Made by a program: the position numbers and the translations under genes. From positions 1-52,656 of the forward strand of contig NZ_JAUZQF010000048.1 of NCBI RefSeq assembly GCF_030718205.1: a stretch of 52,656 nucleotides of DNA. Direction: 5' to 3'. Origin of the DNA: Nonomuraea turcica. Its GTDB lineage: Bacteria > Actinomycetota > Actinomycetes > Streptosporangiales > Streptosporangiaceae. The notes below the pieces were generated by a model, which did no database searches, was not told the origin of the DNA, and saw only the letters and a program-made list of their open reading frames with translations. Shown here in pieces: positions 43,292 to 50,895 of this stretch (position 1 is the first letter of the stretch; every line of letters starts with the position of its first letter).

Positions 43292-44572
43292 TCAGCGCAC
43301 GGCGTCGAGCGCACGGAAGAACGCCCCGGCGGCCGGCAGGAACCAGGGCGGCCCGAAGTGACCGGGAACCGGAGGGAACGCCAGCCCCTGCCAGGGGTTG
43401 ACGGTGGGGTCCCCGCCGATGACGTCGGCCATGACCTTGCCCATGTGGGTGGCCATCTGGACCCCGTGGCCGCTGTAGCCGACGGAGTAGTGCATCCCGT
43501 CCCGTACGCCGGCGTGAACCATCTGATCCATCGTCATGTCGACCAGCCCGCCCCAGCAGTAGTCCAGCCGGACCTCACGCAGCCGCGGGAACACCTCGGT
43601 GATGGCCTTGCGCAGGATCTCGCCGCTTTTGAGGTCCGACTGGGCGTCCGACAGGGCGAACCGGGCCCGCCCGCCGAACAGTAACCGGTTGTCGGGCGTG
43701 GGACGGAAGTAGTACAGCAGGTTCTTGGTGTCCGACGCCATCCGCCGGTGCGGCATGAGGTGGGCGACAAGGTCGTCAGGCAGAGGTTCGGTGACGACGA
43801 TGAAACTGCCCACCGGCACGATGCGGCGGCGCAGCCACGGAGTCAGCGACCCCGTGTACCCGCTGGTGGCGATGAGTACGTCGGAGGCGGTCAGGACGCC
43901 GCGCGTGGTCTGCACCCGATGACTGTTGCCCGGACCGACGCGGCGGACGCCGGTTACCGCGGCGTTCTCCGCCACCAGGGCCCCATGTCCGACCGCGGCG
44001 CGGGCCAGCCCCATGACCAGCTTCCCGACGTGGGCGCCCGCCCCGTTCGGGTCGACCTGCGCACCGTGATAGCGGTCGCTGCCGAGCTCGTCCCGCATAC
44101 GGCCGCGGGGGACCAGCTGAACCGAGCGGCCGACGAGTTTCTCGATCATCTCCGCCGAACGCTCCAGAGCGGCGTAGTGCGCCGGTTTGGCGGCCAGGGT
44201 GAGCTTGCCGGAGCGCTCGAAGTCGCAGGCGATCTCCTCGTCAGTGACGATCTTCTCGACGGTGTCGATCGCGTCGTCGTAGGCGGTGAACATCGCTGTC
44301 GCACGCTCCGGGCCGTACCGCTTGACGGCGGCGGGGAAGGAGATGGCCAGGCCGGTCGTGGCCATGCCGCCGTTGCGGCCGGATGCCCCCCAGCCCACGG
44401 TGTGCGACTCCAGTACGGCGACGCTGGCATTGCGGCGGGCAAGATGCAGCGCGGCGGACAGGCCGGTCAACCCGGCACCGATGACCGCGACATCGACGTG
44501 CTCAGGCAGCTCGGTGCGGCGGAAGTCGCCGGCCGGTTCGGCGGTGTCGAGCCAGTAGCTGGTCAGCTTCAC
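43292..44572 (-). CDS. FAD-dependent amine/amino-acid oxidase (DAO family)
   Basis: GTG 44572 has AAGGAGG at ideal spacing; 426 residues. FAD binding is shown by VDVAVIGAGLTGLSAALHLA and the VGWGASGRNGG motif typical of PuuB/OrdL-type oxidases; the C-terminal GYSGHGVQMATHMG is the second flavin motif. Relatives oxidise gamma-glutamylputrescine, N-methylated or iminodiacetate-like amines to aldehydes with O2. In this operon it would act after uptake and before the aldehyde dehydrogenase. The substrate is not readable from sequence. Confidence 0.88.
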   Translation of the reverse strand: MKLTSYWLDTAEPAGDFRRTELPEHVDVAVIGAGLTGLSAALHLARRNASVAVLESHTVGWGASGRNGGMATTGLAISFPAAVKRYGPERATAMFTAYDDAIDTVEKIVTDEEIACDFERSGKLTLAAKPAHYAALERSAEMIEKLVGRSVQLVPRGRMRDELGSDRYHGAQVDPNGAGAHVGKLVMGLARAAVGHGALVAENAAVTGVRRVGPGNSHRVQTTRGVLTASDVLIATSGYTGSLTPWLRRRIVPVGSFIVVTEPLPDDLVAHLMPHRRMASDTKNLLYYFRPTPDNRLLFGGRARFALSDAQSDLKSGEILRKAITEVFPRLREVRLDYCWGGLVDMTMDQMVHAGVRDGMHYSVGYSGHGVQMATHMGKVMADVIGGDPTVNPWQGLAFPPVPGHFGPPWFLPAAGAFFRALDAVR

Positions 44573-44590
44573 GACGTCCTCCTTGCGATC

Positions 44591-45265
44591 TCAGAGACCC
44601 AGCACAGCCGGTACGCCGGACAGGTCGGCGGTTTCGGCGTACTGGTAGAAAGGCGTGGAGGGGTCGTAGCCGCGGTTGACGTAGATCTTGTGCGGGATCC
44701 GCAGTTCGTGGGCGGGGATCAGGTCGTACCAGATGTGCGAGGAGACGTGGACGATCTCGTCGCGTTCGCAGCCCAGCTGGTCGAGCATGTACTCGAAGGC
44801 CTGGTAGCGCGGCTTGTACGCCCTGGCCTGCTCGGCGGTGAACACCTTGTAGAAGGGGGCACCGAGCTTGTCGACATTGTGCTGCAGCGTCTCGTCGACG
44901 GCGTTGGACAGAATCACCAGAGGGTAGGCGTCGGCGAGCTTGGCCAGGGCCGGGGGAACGTCTGCATGAGGACCCCAGGTCGGCACGCAGGCCACGATCG
45001 CCTCGCCGTCGGAGGGACGGTAGCCGATGCCCCAGCGTTCGCAGGTGCGCCTGAAGGAGTCCTTGAGCACGTCGGGATAGAGCTTGAACTCGCCGAGCAC
45101 CTCGTCCATTCGATATGCGCGGTAGTCCTTGAGGAAGAGCGGCATGTCCTCCTCGGAGATCCGGTCGGCGACCAGCGGCTTGACGGTGAGGTTGAGGTCG
45201 AAGCTGGTCAGCGTCCCATAGCAGTCGAAGGTGATGTATTTAGGGCGCACGCTGGTCAGGTCCAC
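44591..45265 (-). CDS. HAD-superfamily hydrolase, type II haloacid-dehalogenase-like
   Basis: GTG 45265 has GGAGGAAC upstream; 224 residues. HAD motif I is ITFDCYGTL with Asp14, motif II VILSNAVDETL, motif III lysine in ARAYKPRYQAFEYM and the final VHVSSHIWYDLIPAHELRIP. Haloacid dehalogenases have Ser-x-Asn-x2-Asp in that last block; here the Asn position is not conserved, so true dehalogenation is doubtful and a phosphatase or other hydrolase role is more likely. It is the first gene of the leftward operon. Confidence 0.8.
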   Translation of the reverse strand: MDLTSVRPKYITFDCYGTLTSFDLNLTVKPLVADRISEEDMPLFLKDYRAYRMDEVLGEFKLYPDVLKDSFRRTCERWGIGYRPSDGEAIVACVPTWGPHADVPPALAKLADAYPLVILSNAVDETLQHNVDKLGAPFYKVFTAEQARAYKPRYQAFEYMLDQLGCERDEIVHVSSHIWYDLIPAHELRIPHKIYVNRGYDPSTPFYQYAETADLSGVPAVLGL

Positions 45266-45426
45266 GAGCAGTTCCTCCGGTGGGGGTCGGTCCGGTGGGA
45301 GTAGGAGCGTCGGTGGTCGGTCCGGTGAGAGCCGGAGCCCGTCGGTGCGAGCGAGCCGTCGGCGAAGCGGCGAGATATCACGACCGGTGCGAGCCGCCCG
45401 AGGCGGCCGGCGGCGTGGTGTCTGGA

Positions 45427-45455
45427 ACGCTAAGCATCCGATTCTCTGTTGTCAA
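45427..45455 (-). promoter_or_regulatory. Promoter of the leftward catabolic operon
   Basis: On the minus strand TTGACA (45455-45450) and TAGCGT (45432-45427) are separated by exactly 17 bases. The -35 lies inside the palindrome TTGTCAACAA (45449-45458), so a bound GntR protein would exclude RNA polymerase. Predicted start near 45420 gives a leader of about 155 bases. Confidence 0.6.
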
Positions 45456-45458
45456 CAA
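45449..45458. promoter_or_regulatory. GntR operator 1 (TTGTCAACAA)
   Basis: TTGT-N2-ACAA palindrome of the FCD-GntR type, overlapping the -35 of the leftward promoter. The likely regulator is encoded at 40486-41289. Confidence 0.6.
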
Positions 45459-45577
45459 TTCAGAGCCGCATGCTTGTAAAGAGTATGTTTCCCCGGATTT
45501 CATCGATCTTCAGACGCTAGTTGCCAGGTATAAGTTCTGATTTCCGCACCTCCTGCACGCTCCTCATCGCAGGAATA

Positions 45578-45587
45578 TTGTTGACAA
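45578..45587. promoter_or_regulatory. GntR operator 2 (TTGTTGACAA)
   Basis: Second TTGT-N2-ACAA palindrome, 129 bases from site 1 and 30 bases (about three helical turns) from site 3. It contains a TTGACA hexamer on the plus strand and lies at or just upstream of the rightward promoter. Confidence 0.6.
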
Positions 45588-45607
45588 CAGTTGACCATCG
45601 CTGGCTG

Positions 45608-45617
45608 TTGTGGACAA
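45608..45617. promoter_or_regulatory. GntR operator 3 (TTGTGGACAA), rightward promoter region
   Basis: Third TTGT-N2-ACAA palindrome. A weak plus-strand promoter, TTGACC (45591-45596) with CAAGAT (45615-45620) at 18 bases, would have its -10 covered by this site, so the regulator should also control the exporter gene. Confidence 0.55.
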
Positions 45618-45659
45618 GATGTGATGGCGCGGCAGACGCCACTCGGCAGCCGACCGCCC

Positions 45660-45755
45660 CTCTCTCCCGGTCCCGCGACTCACTCTCCCAGCCCCGCGGA
45701 CTCACCCTCTCGGTCCCGCGACGCACCCTCTCGGTCCCGCGACTCCCTCTCCGCC
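45660..45755 (+). repeat. Imperfect 21-bp repeats upstream of the exporter gene
   Basis: About four copies of a unit ending in CTCTCGGTCCCGCGA lie head to tail directly before the predicted start. The period keeps one reading frame open (heptads like SPSRSRD), continuous with the exporter and with a possible ATG at 45624. It is either a C-rich leader or an extra N-terminal segment. Confidence 0.6.
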
Positions 45756-45758
45756 GGC

Positions 45759-47024
45759 ATGAACGGACTCTCGATGCGAGCTTCCACTACCGCAGACGAT
45801 CACGGCCACGGCCATGGCCACCCACACGATGACGCCCCCGCCGTCGTGAACGGCCACGGGCACGGCCATGACCGCGAACACGGACACTCCGACCACGATC
45901 ACCACGCGGCCGAGGCGTCGGCCACAACCGACCATGGGCACGGACATGGGCATGGGCACGGTCACGACCATGGCCACGACCACGGGACCGGCCTGTGGGC
46001 GCGGATCAAGCACACGCTGATCCCGCATGCCCACGACGCCAACGACGCGATCCAGACCGCCGAGGAGTCGGCCCAGGACGGGATCCGCACGGCCTGGATC
46101 GGGCTGGCCGGCATGATGGCCACCGCGATCGCGCAGATGGTCATCGTCGCCGTATCCGGCTCGATCGCCCTGCTGGCCGATACCATCCACAATCTGGGGC
46201 ACGCGGCGACCACGATCCCCCTGATCATCGCCTTCCGGCTGGGCCGGCGCGCGGCGACCAAGAAGTACTCCTATGGTTACCGGCGCGCCGAGGACCTGGT
46301 CGGGTTGTTCATCTCCCTGGTCATCGTCGCCTCGATCGTGCTGATCATCTGGGAGTCGATCGACGCGCTGCTCAACCCGCACCCGCTGACCAACCTGTGG
46401 TGGGTCTTCGCCGCAGGGCTCGTCGGCTTCCTCGGCAACGAGATGGTGGCCGTGTACCGCATCCGGACCGGCCGTCGCATCGGCTCCGCTGCGCTGATCG
46501 CCGAGGGCCAGCACGCCCGCGCCGACGGATACACCTCGATCGCCGTCGTCGCCGGCGTGATCGGCGTGTGGCTCGGGTTCGACCGCGCCGACGCCATCGT
46601 CGGCCTCCTCATCGCCCTGGCGATCAGCGGCATCCTGATCAACTCCCTAGTCATCATCATCCGCCGTCTCATGGACGGCGTGGAGCCGGGGACGATCGAC
46701 CGGATGCGCACCACCATCGCCGACGTCGACGGCGTCGTGACCGTCGGCGAGGTCCGCGTCCGCTGGTCGGGCCACCGCATGGAGGGCGACGCCGAGATCG
46801 GCATCGACTCCGGGCTGAGCGTGACCGAGGCCCACGACGTGGCCGAGAATGTGCAGCACTCCCTGATGCACGCGGTGGGCAACCTGGATCGGGTCACCGT
46901 CCACATCCACCCCACCGTCAACGGCATGATGCCCGACGGCCTCCACGAGTTGTCCGGCCACCACGCCTCGAAGGAAGCCCGGGAGGCGTACCGGACCAAG
47001 CTCGCCACGCAGGACGCGCGGTGA
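45759..47024 (+). CDS. Cation diffusion facilitator (CDF) metal exporter with His-rich N-terminus
   Basis: I place the start at ATG 45759 (421 residues); ATG 45774 or 45624 are alternatives because no good ribosome site is visible. Residues about 12-80 hold some 22 histidines in Gly-His/Asp-His runs, a cytosolic metal-binding domain. Six membrane helices follow, with IALLADTIHNLGHAATTIPL in helix 2 and QHARADGYTSIAVVAG in helix 5. The helix 5 H-x3-D metal site is normal; helix 2 has H-x3-H where most CDFs have H-x3-D or D-x3-D. The C-terminal domain is ferredoxin-like. It should export Zn, Co or Ni by proton antiport. Four-base overlap with the GNAT gene. Confidence 0.9.
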   Translation: MNGLSMRASTTADDHGHGHGHPHDDAPAVVNGHGHGHDREHGHSDHDHHAAEASATTDHGHGHGHGHGHDHGHDHGTGLWARIKHTLIPHAHDANDAIQTAEESAQDGIRTAWIGLAGMMATAIAQMVIVAVSGSIALLADTIHNLGHAATTIPLIIAFRLGRRAATKKYSYGYRRAEDLVGLFISLVIVASIVLIIWESIDALLNPHPLTNLWWVFAAGLVGFLGNEMVAVYRIRTGRRIGSAALIAEGQHARADGYTSIAVVAGVIGVWLGFDRADAIVGLLIALAISGILINSLVIIIRRLMDGVEPGTIDRMRTTIADVDGVVTVGEVRVRWSGHRMEGDAEIGIDSGLSVTEAHDVAENVQHSLMHAVGNLDRVTVHIHPTVNGMMPDGLHELSGHHASKEAREAYRTKLATQDAR

Positions 47025-47572
47025 CGCCCGTGGACGGCTCGGCAGGATGGTCGATCCACCCGCTGAGCGAGCGCACCCTGCCCGGCGCCCAATCGGTGAT
47101 GCGGCGTAGCATCGCCGAGGATTTCGGCGACGCCTACGACCCGCAGATCCACGCCGACGTCGACGACCCAATGACCCACTACGCCCCGGGAAACGGTCCC
47201 TTCCTCCTGGTGGTGACCGACAACAGCACGGGTGAGGTCCTGGCGACGGGCGGGATCCGCAGCGGACGATTGAAGCCCGGCCTCACCCCGCAACACGTCG
47301 TCAACCGGTACGAGGACGGCCGGCACGGCCAGCTCGTACGCATCTACGTCCGCAAAGACGCCCGCCGCAAAGGCATCGCCGGGGCCCTGGTCCGAGCGAT
47401 TCTCGACCGCGCGGACCAGGAGGGGCACTACCAGGCCATCGCTCTGCACACCTATCGCCACTCCCCTGGCGCCATCGCCTTGTGGGAGTCCTTCGGCGCC
47501 CTGCTCGTCCATGACGACACGCAGGGGGCCAGCGGCGCGGTCTTCTACGACCTGCCGCGTTCCCCTCAGTGA
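47021..47572 (+). CDS. GNAT-family N-acetyltransferase
   Basis: GTG 47021 overlaps the exporter stop (GTGA); 183 residues. GNAT core: PFLLVVTDNSTGEVLATGGI (strand 4), the acetyl-CoA loop LVRIYVRKDARRKGIAGALV (R-x2-G-x-A/G), and AIALHTYRHSPGAIALWESF. It may acetylate an amine intermediate of the pathway or a metal-binding metabolite; the acceptor is unknown. Translational coupling to the metal exporter is notable. Confidence 0.85.
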   Translation: MTPVDGSAGWSIHPLSERTLPGAQSVMRRSIAEDFGDAYDPQIHADVDDPMTHYAPGNGPFLLVVTDNSTGEVLATGGIRSGRLKPGLTPQHVVNRYEDGRHGQLVRIYVRKDARRKGIAGALVRAILDRADQEGHYQAIALHTYRHSPGAIALWESFGALLVHDDTQGASGAVFYDLPRSPQ

Positions 47573-47653
47573 CTTCTGCGCTGTGCCCCAGCGTCGTGTC
47601 GCTGCGCAGTCCTCATTCCCACCCTGACCGTACTGGCGAGACAGGAGAACACC

Positions 47654-48067
47654 ATGTCCAAGCGTCGTGACGTCTTCATCTTCGTTGCCGAGCCCACCAA
47701 GATCGAGGATGCCCGCACCAGCCTCGTCGACTGGCTGCGCAGCCTCGAGGGTCACCCCGGCTACCTCGGGGGCTCGGTTCTGCGCGAGTGTGCCGGGGAG
47801 CTCATTCCGAACACGCTGGTGATGACGCTGGAGTTCGAGAGCACCGAGGCCGCCCGGGCCCTGTGGCCGAAGATCGAGAACACGATCAACCCGCTCTACC
47901 CCGATGACAAGTCCGACAAGTCGATGGACCAAGGTGCCGCATTCTTCACTGGCGCGGACGCCCCCGTGGCGCCGGAGGACCTAAAGTTCACCCGCGGCAA
48001 CGGCCTGGTGGCCCGGATGCTGCACATCCACGCCGAGGTCGTCGAGGACGTCGTGGTCGCCGCCTGA
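47654..48067 (+). CDS. Ferredoxin-like-fold protein (ABM/NIPSNAP-like, 137 aa)
   Basis: ATG 47654 follows ACAGGAG. The pattern VFIFVAEPTKIEDARTSLVD, then GYLGGSVLRECAG and LVMTLEFESTEAARALWPKI suggests one dimeric alpha/beta-barrel domain of about 100 residues plus a tail rich in Val. Members include monooxygenases and heme-degrading enzymes, but catalytic residues are not obvious here. It lies in the rightward catabolic unit, 58 bases before the aminotransferase. Confidence 0.6.
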   Translation: MSKRRDVFIFVAEPTKIEDARTSLVDWLRSLEGHPGYLGGSVLRECAGELIPNTLVMTLEFESTEAARALWPKIENTINPLYPDDKSDKSMDQGAAFFTGADAPVAPEDLKFTRGNGLVARMLHIHAEVVEDVVVAA

Positions 48068-48125
48068 CCCGCACCCTTCCCGCCACCACCCACAGTCCCC
48101 TCCCCGATGTGATGAGGAGCATTTC

Positions 48126-49388
48126 TTGACGAGCACCAGCCTGTGGCATCCGCAGACCGCGATGTCCACCATCGAGGAAACCCTCACGGTCATCGCGTCG
48201 GGGCAGGGGGCCTCGGTGCGCACCGAGGACGGCCAGGACCTGCTCGACCTGCCGGCCGGCTTGTGGCACGCCAATGTCGGACACGGCCGAACCCGCATCG
48301 CCGACGCCGTTCGTCAGCAGATGAACGTCCTGGAGACGTACCACCTGTTCCAGGGCATGGCCAACCGCCCTGCCATCCGGCTCGCCGAGCGCCTCGCAGG
48401 GCTGAGTCCCATTCCCGACGCGAAGGTCTTCCTCACCAGCGGCGGCTCCGACTCCGTCGACACCGCTTGCAAGCTCGCGCGTCGGCACTGGCAGGTGGCC
48501 GGGCGGCCCGGCAAGCGCGTCATCGTCTCCCGCCAGCACGCTTACCACGGTCTGCACGGGTTCGGTACGAGCATCACGGGCATCCAGAGCAACCGCGACG
48601 GGTACGGCAGCGACTCGCTCATCCCCGAGACCGCCCGCGTGCCATGGAACGACCTGGCCGCCACCGAGGCGGAGCTGCTCCGGCTCGGCCCCGACAACGT
48701 CGCCGCCTTCATCGCCGAACCGATCATCGGCACCGGAGGCGTACTGCTGCCCCCGCCCGGCTACCTCACCGGGCTGGCCGAAATGTGCCGACGCCTGGAC
48801 ATCCTGCTCATCGCCGACGAGGTCATCACCGGCTTCGGGCGTGTCGGGCAGTGGTTCGCCTGCCAGCGATTCGGTATCGAGCCGGACCTCCTCACCATGG
48901 CCAAAGGCATCACTTCGGGCTACCTGCCGTTGGGCGGCGTGCTGGTGTCCCGGCGCATCTGGGAGCCCTTCTTCGCAGAAACCCCCGACGCCCCGACCTT
49001 CCGCCACGGTCTGACGTACTCGGGCCACGCCGCGGCCTGCGTCGCCGCCGAGGTGAACCTGAGCATCCTTGAGGAGGAAGGTCTGCTGGAGCGCGTCCTG
49101 AACCTCGAGCCCGTCCTGGCTCAGGCCCTCACCCCGCTGCGTGACCACGAAACCGTCGTCGACGTCCGGGCCGGTACCGGGCTGCTCGCGGCCGTCCAGC
49201 TCGCCCCTGACGTCGATGCACGTCCCGTACTGCGCGCCGCGCGGGAGGGGGGCGTCCTCACCCGGCTGCTGGCCGACAACTCCCTGCACGTCAGTCCCCC
49301 GTTCGTCATCACCGCCGAGGAGATCTCCCGTGCCGCCGACGTCCTCAAGTCCGCTCTCGACCGAGCCCGTACCCTCGAATCCGCCTGA
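48126..49388 (+). CDS. Class III (omega) aminotransferase
   Basis: TTG 48126 has GAGGAGC at good spacing; 420 residues. Fold type I PLP motifs: LTSGGSDSVDTACKLAR (phosphate binding), RQHAYHGLHGFG, FIAEPIIGTGGVLLPPPGYL, LIADEVITGFGRVGQWFACQ (Asp for the pyridine N) and Lys260 in MAKGITSGYLPLGG. Relatives transfer terminal amino groups of omega-amino acids or diamines to pyruvate or 2-oxoglutarate, giving semialdehydes. The downstream semialdehyde-type dehydrogenase overlaps by 59 bases, so the products are probably used in sequence. Confidence 0.9.
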   Translation: MTSTSLWHPQTAMSTIEETLTVIASGQGASVRTEDGQDLLDLPAGLWHANVGHGRTRIADAVRQQMNVLETYHLFQGMANRPAIRLAERLAGLSPIPDAKVFLTSGGSDSVDTACKLARRHWQVAGRPGKRVIVSRQHAYHGLHGFGTSITGIQSNRDGYGSDSLIPETARVPWNDLAATEAELLRLGPDNVAAFIAEPIIGTGGVLLPPPGYLTGLAEMCRRLDILLIADEVITGFGRVGQWFACQRFGIEPDLLTMAKGITSGYLPLGGVLVSRRIWEPFFAETPDAPTFRHGLTYSGHAAACVAAEVNLSILEEEGLLERVLNLEPVLAQALTPLRDHETVVDVRAGTGLLAAVQLAPDVDARPVLRAAREGGVLTRLLADNSLHVSPPFVITAEEISRAADVLKSALDRARTLESA

Positions 49389-50895
49389 GCCCGCGCAGGC
49401 GTCGGCGCTGCGGCCGGCTGACATTGCTCGGCACCGCGACCTCACGGAGACCGCAGCCGCGTCGCTGCCCGATGGCTTCCTGGCCGCCGAGTGGACGGCG
49501 CCGCGCTCCTGGCGGACCTTCGCCGTCGCCGATCCCGCGCTCGGCCGTCCGGTCGCCGCCGTCGCCGACTGCGAACCGGATGACGCCCTGCTCGCGCTGA
49601 CCGCGGCGAACGACGCGTTCCCCGCCTGGGCGGCCACCCCGACCCGGCGGCGGGCGGACATCCTGCACCGGCTCTACGAGGCGATGCTCGCCGACGAGGA
49701 GCGCTTGGCGGTCCTCATCACCCTCGAGGTCGGCAAGACTCTCGCCGAGGCGCGCGGCGAGGTCCGTTACGCCGCCGAGTACGTCCGCTGGTACGCAGAG
49801 GAGGCGGTTCGCAGCTCCGGCCGTAGCACCCCGACCCCCGACGGCAGCTGGCACATCGTCACCGTCCCGCGCCCGGTCGGCCCCTGCCTGCTCATCACCC
49901 CGTGGAACGTGCCGCTGGCAATGGCCACCCGCAAGGCCGCGCCTGCCCTGGCCGCCGGCTGCACAGTCGTGCTGAAACCGGCCGAGCTCACCCCGCTCAC
50001 CACGCTGGCCCTCGCACAGCTCGCACAGGATGCGGGGGTCCCCGCAGGAGTCCTCACGGTGGTCACCACCACGGACCCGGCGGCGGTCTGCGGCACCCTC
50101 ATCGCCGACCCACGGCTGCGGAAGGTGTCCTTCACCGGGTCCACGCCCGTCGGGAAACTGCTGCTGCAGCAGGCTGGCGCGCACGTGCTGCGTACGTCGA
50201 TGGAGCTCGGCGGCAACGCGCCATTCCTGGTCTTCGACGACGCCGACCTCGACCTCGCGGTCCGTGAGGCGGTCATCGCCAAGATGCGCCTCGGGGGTCA
50301 GTCGTGCGTGGCGGCCAACCGGTTCCTCGTCCAGGAACCGGTGGCCGACGAGTTCGCGGCCCGCCTCACCGAGGCCCTCACCGCGATCAGGGTCGGATTG
50401 GGAACCTCGGACGTCGACCTCGGCCCGCTCATCGATGACCGCGCGGTCGCCAAGGCCGACCGGCTGGTCGGCGACGCCGTCGCGAAAGGGGCGACGCTTC
50501 TGGGGCGTGCCGGCGCGCCCGACGGAGCCGGCAGCTGGTTCGCCCCGGTGGTGCTGGATCACCTCAGCGCCGACGCTCTCCTGCAGCAGGAGGAGGTCTT
50601 CGCCCCGGTCGCGGGCATCCGCCGGTTCCGGACGGAGGACGAGGGGGTGGCGCTGGCCAATGACACCCCGTTCGGGCTCGCGGCATACCTGGTGGCGCGT
50701 GACAGCGACCGGATCGCCCGGGTCGCAGGCCGGTTGGACAGTGGCATGGTCGGCATCAATCGGGGGCTGCTGTCCCACGTGGCCGCGCCGTTCGGCGGGA
50801 TCAAGGAGTCCGGGATCGGCCGGGAAGGCGGCGCCGAAGGACTTGTCGAGTACCAGAACCTCAAGTACCTCGCCGCCCCGGCGCTGGCCTCATGA
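49330..50895 (+). CDS. Succinate-semialdehyde-type aldehyde dehydrogenase
   Basis: No ATG, GTG or TTG exists in frame between the aminotransferase end and the ALDH core, so the start is GTG 49330 with GAGGAG seven bases upstream, inside the aminotransferase gene; 521 residues. The first 45 residues are a Pro/Ser-rich extension. ALDH motifs: PCLLITPWNVPLAMATRKAA, VLKPAELTPLTTLALAQL, FTGSTPVGKLLLQQAG, MELGGNAPFLVFDDAD, Cys326 in GGQSCVAANRF, EEVFAPVAGI and FGGIKESGIGREGG. The family oxidises succinic or related semialdehydes with NAD(P)+. Confidence 0.85.
   Translation: MPPTSSSPLSTEPVPSNPPEPAQASALRPADIARHRDLTETAAASLPDGFLAAEWTAPRSWRTFAVADPALGRPVAAVADCEPDDALLALTAANDAFPAWAATPTRRRADILHRLYEAMLADEERLAVLITLEVGKTLAEARGEVRYAAEYVRWYAEEAVRSSGRSTPTPDGSWHIVTVPRPVGPCLLITPWNVPLAMATRKAAPALAAGCTVVLKPAELTPLTTLALAQLAQDAGVPAGVLTVVTTTDPAAVCGTLIADPRLRKVSFTGSTPVGKLLLQQAGAHVLRTSMELGGNAPFLVFDDADLDLAVREAVIAKMRLGGQSCVAANRFLVQEPVADEFAARLTEALTAIRVGLGTSDVDLGPLIDDRAVAKADRLVGDAVAKGATLLGRAGAPDGAGSWFAPVVLDHLSADALLQQEEVFAPVAGIRRFRTEDEGVALANDTPFGLAAYLVARDSDRIARVAGRLDSGMVGINRGLLSHVAAPFGGIKESGIGREGGAEGLVEYQNLKYLAAPALAS

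Noticed and set aside
44591..45265. Assignment of a haloalkanoate-degradation function to the right-hand locus
   Set aside because: The HAD enzyme lacks the diagnostic Asn and the other genes point to amine and amide oxidation.
46277..47932. A 551-codon minus-strand frame across the exporter and GNAT genes
   Set aside because: Antisense to two well-supported genes with clear motifs; its composition mirrors their codon bias.
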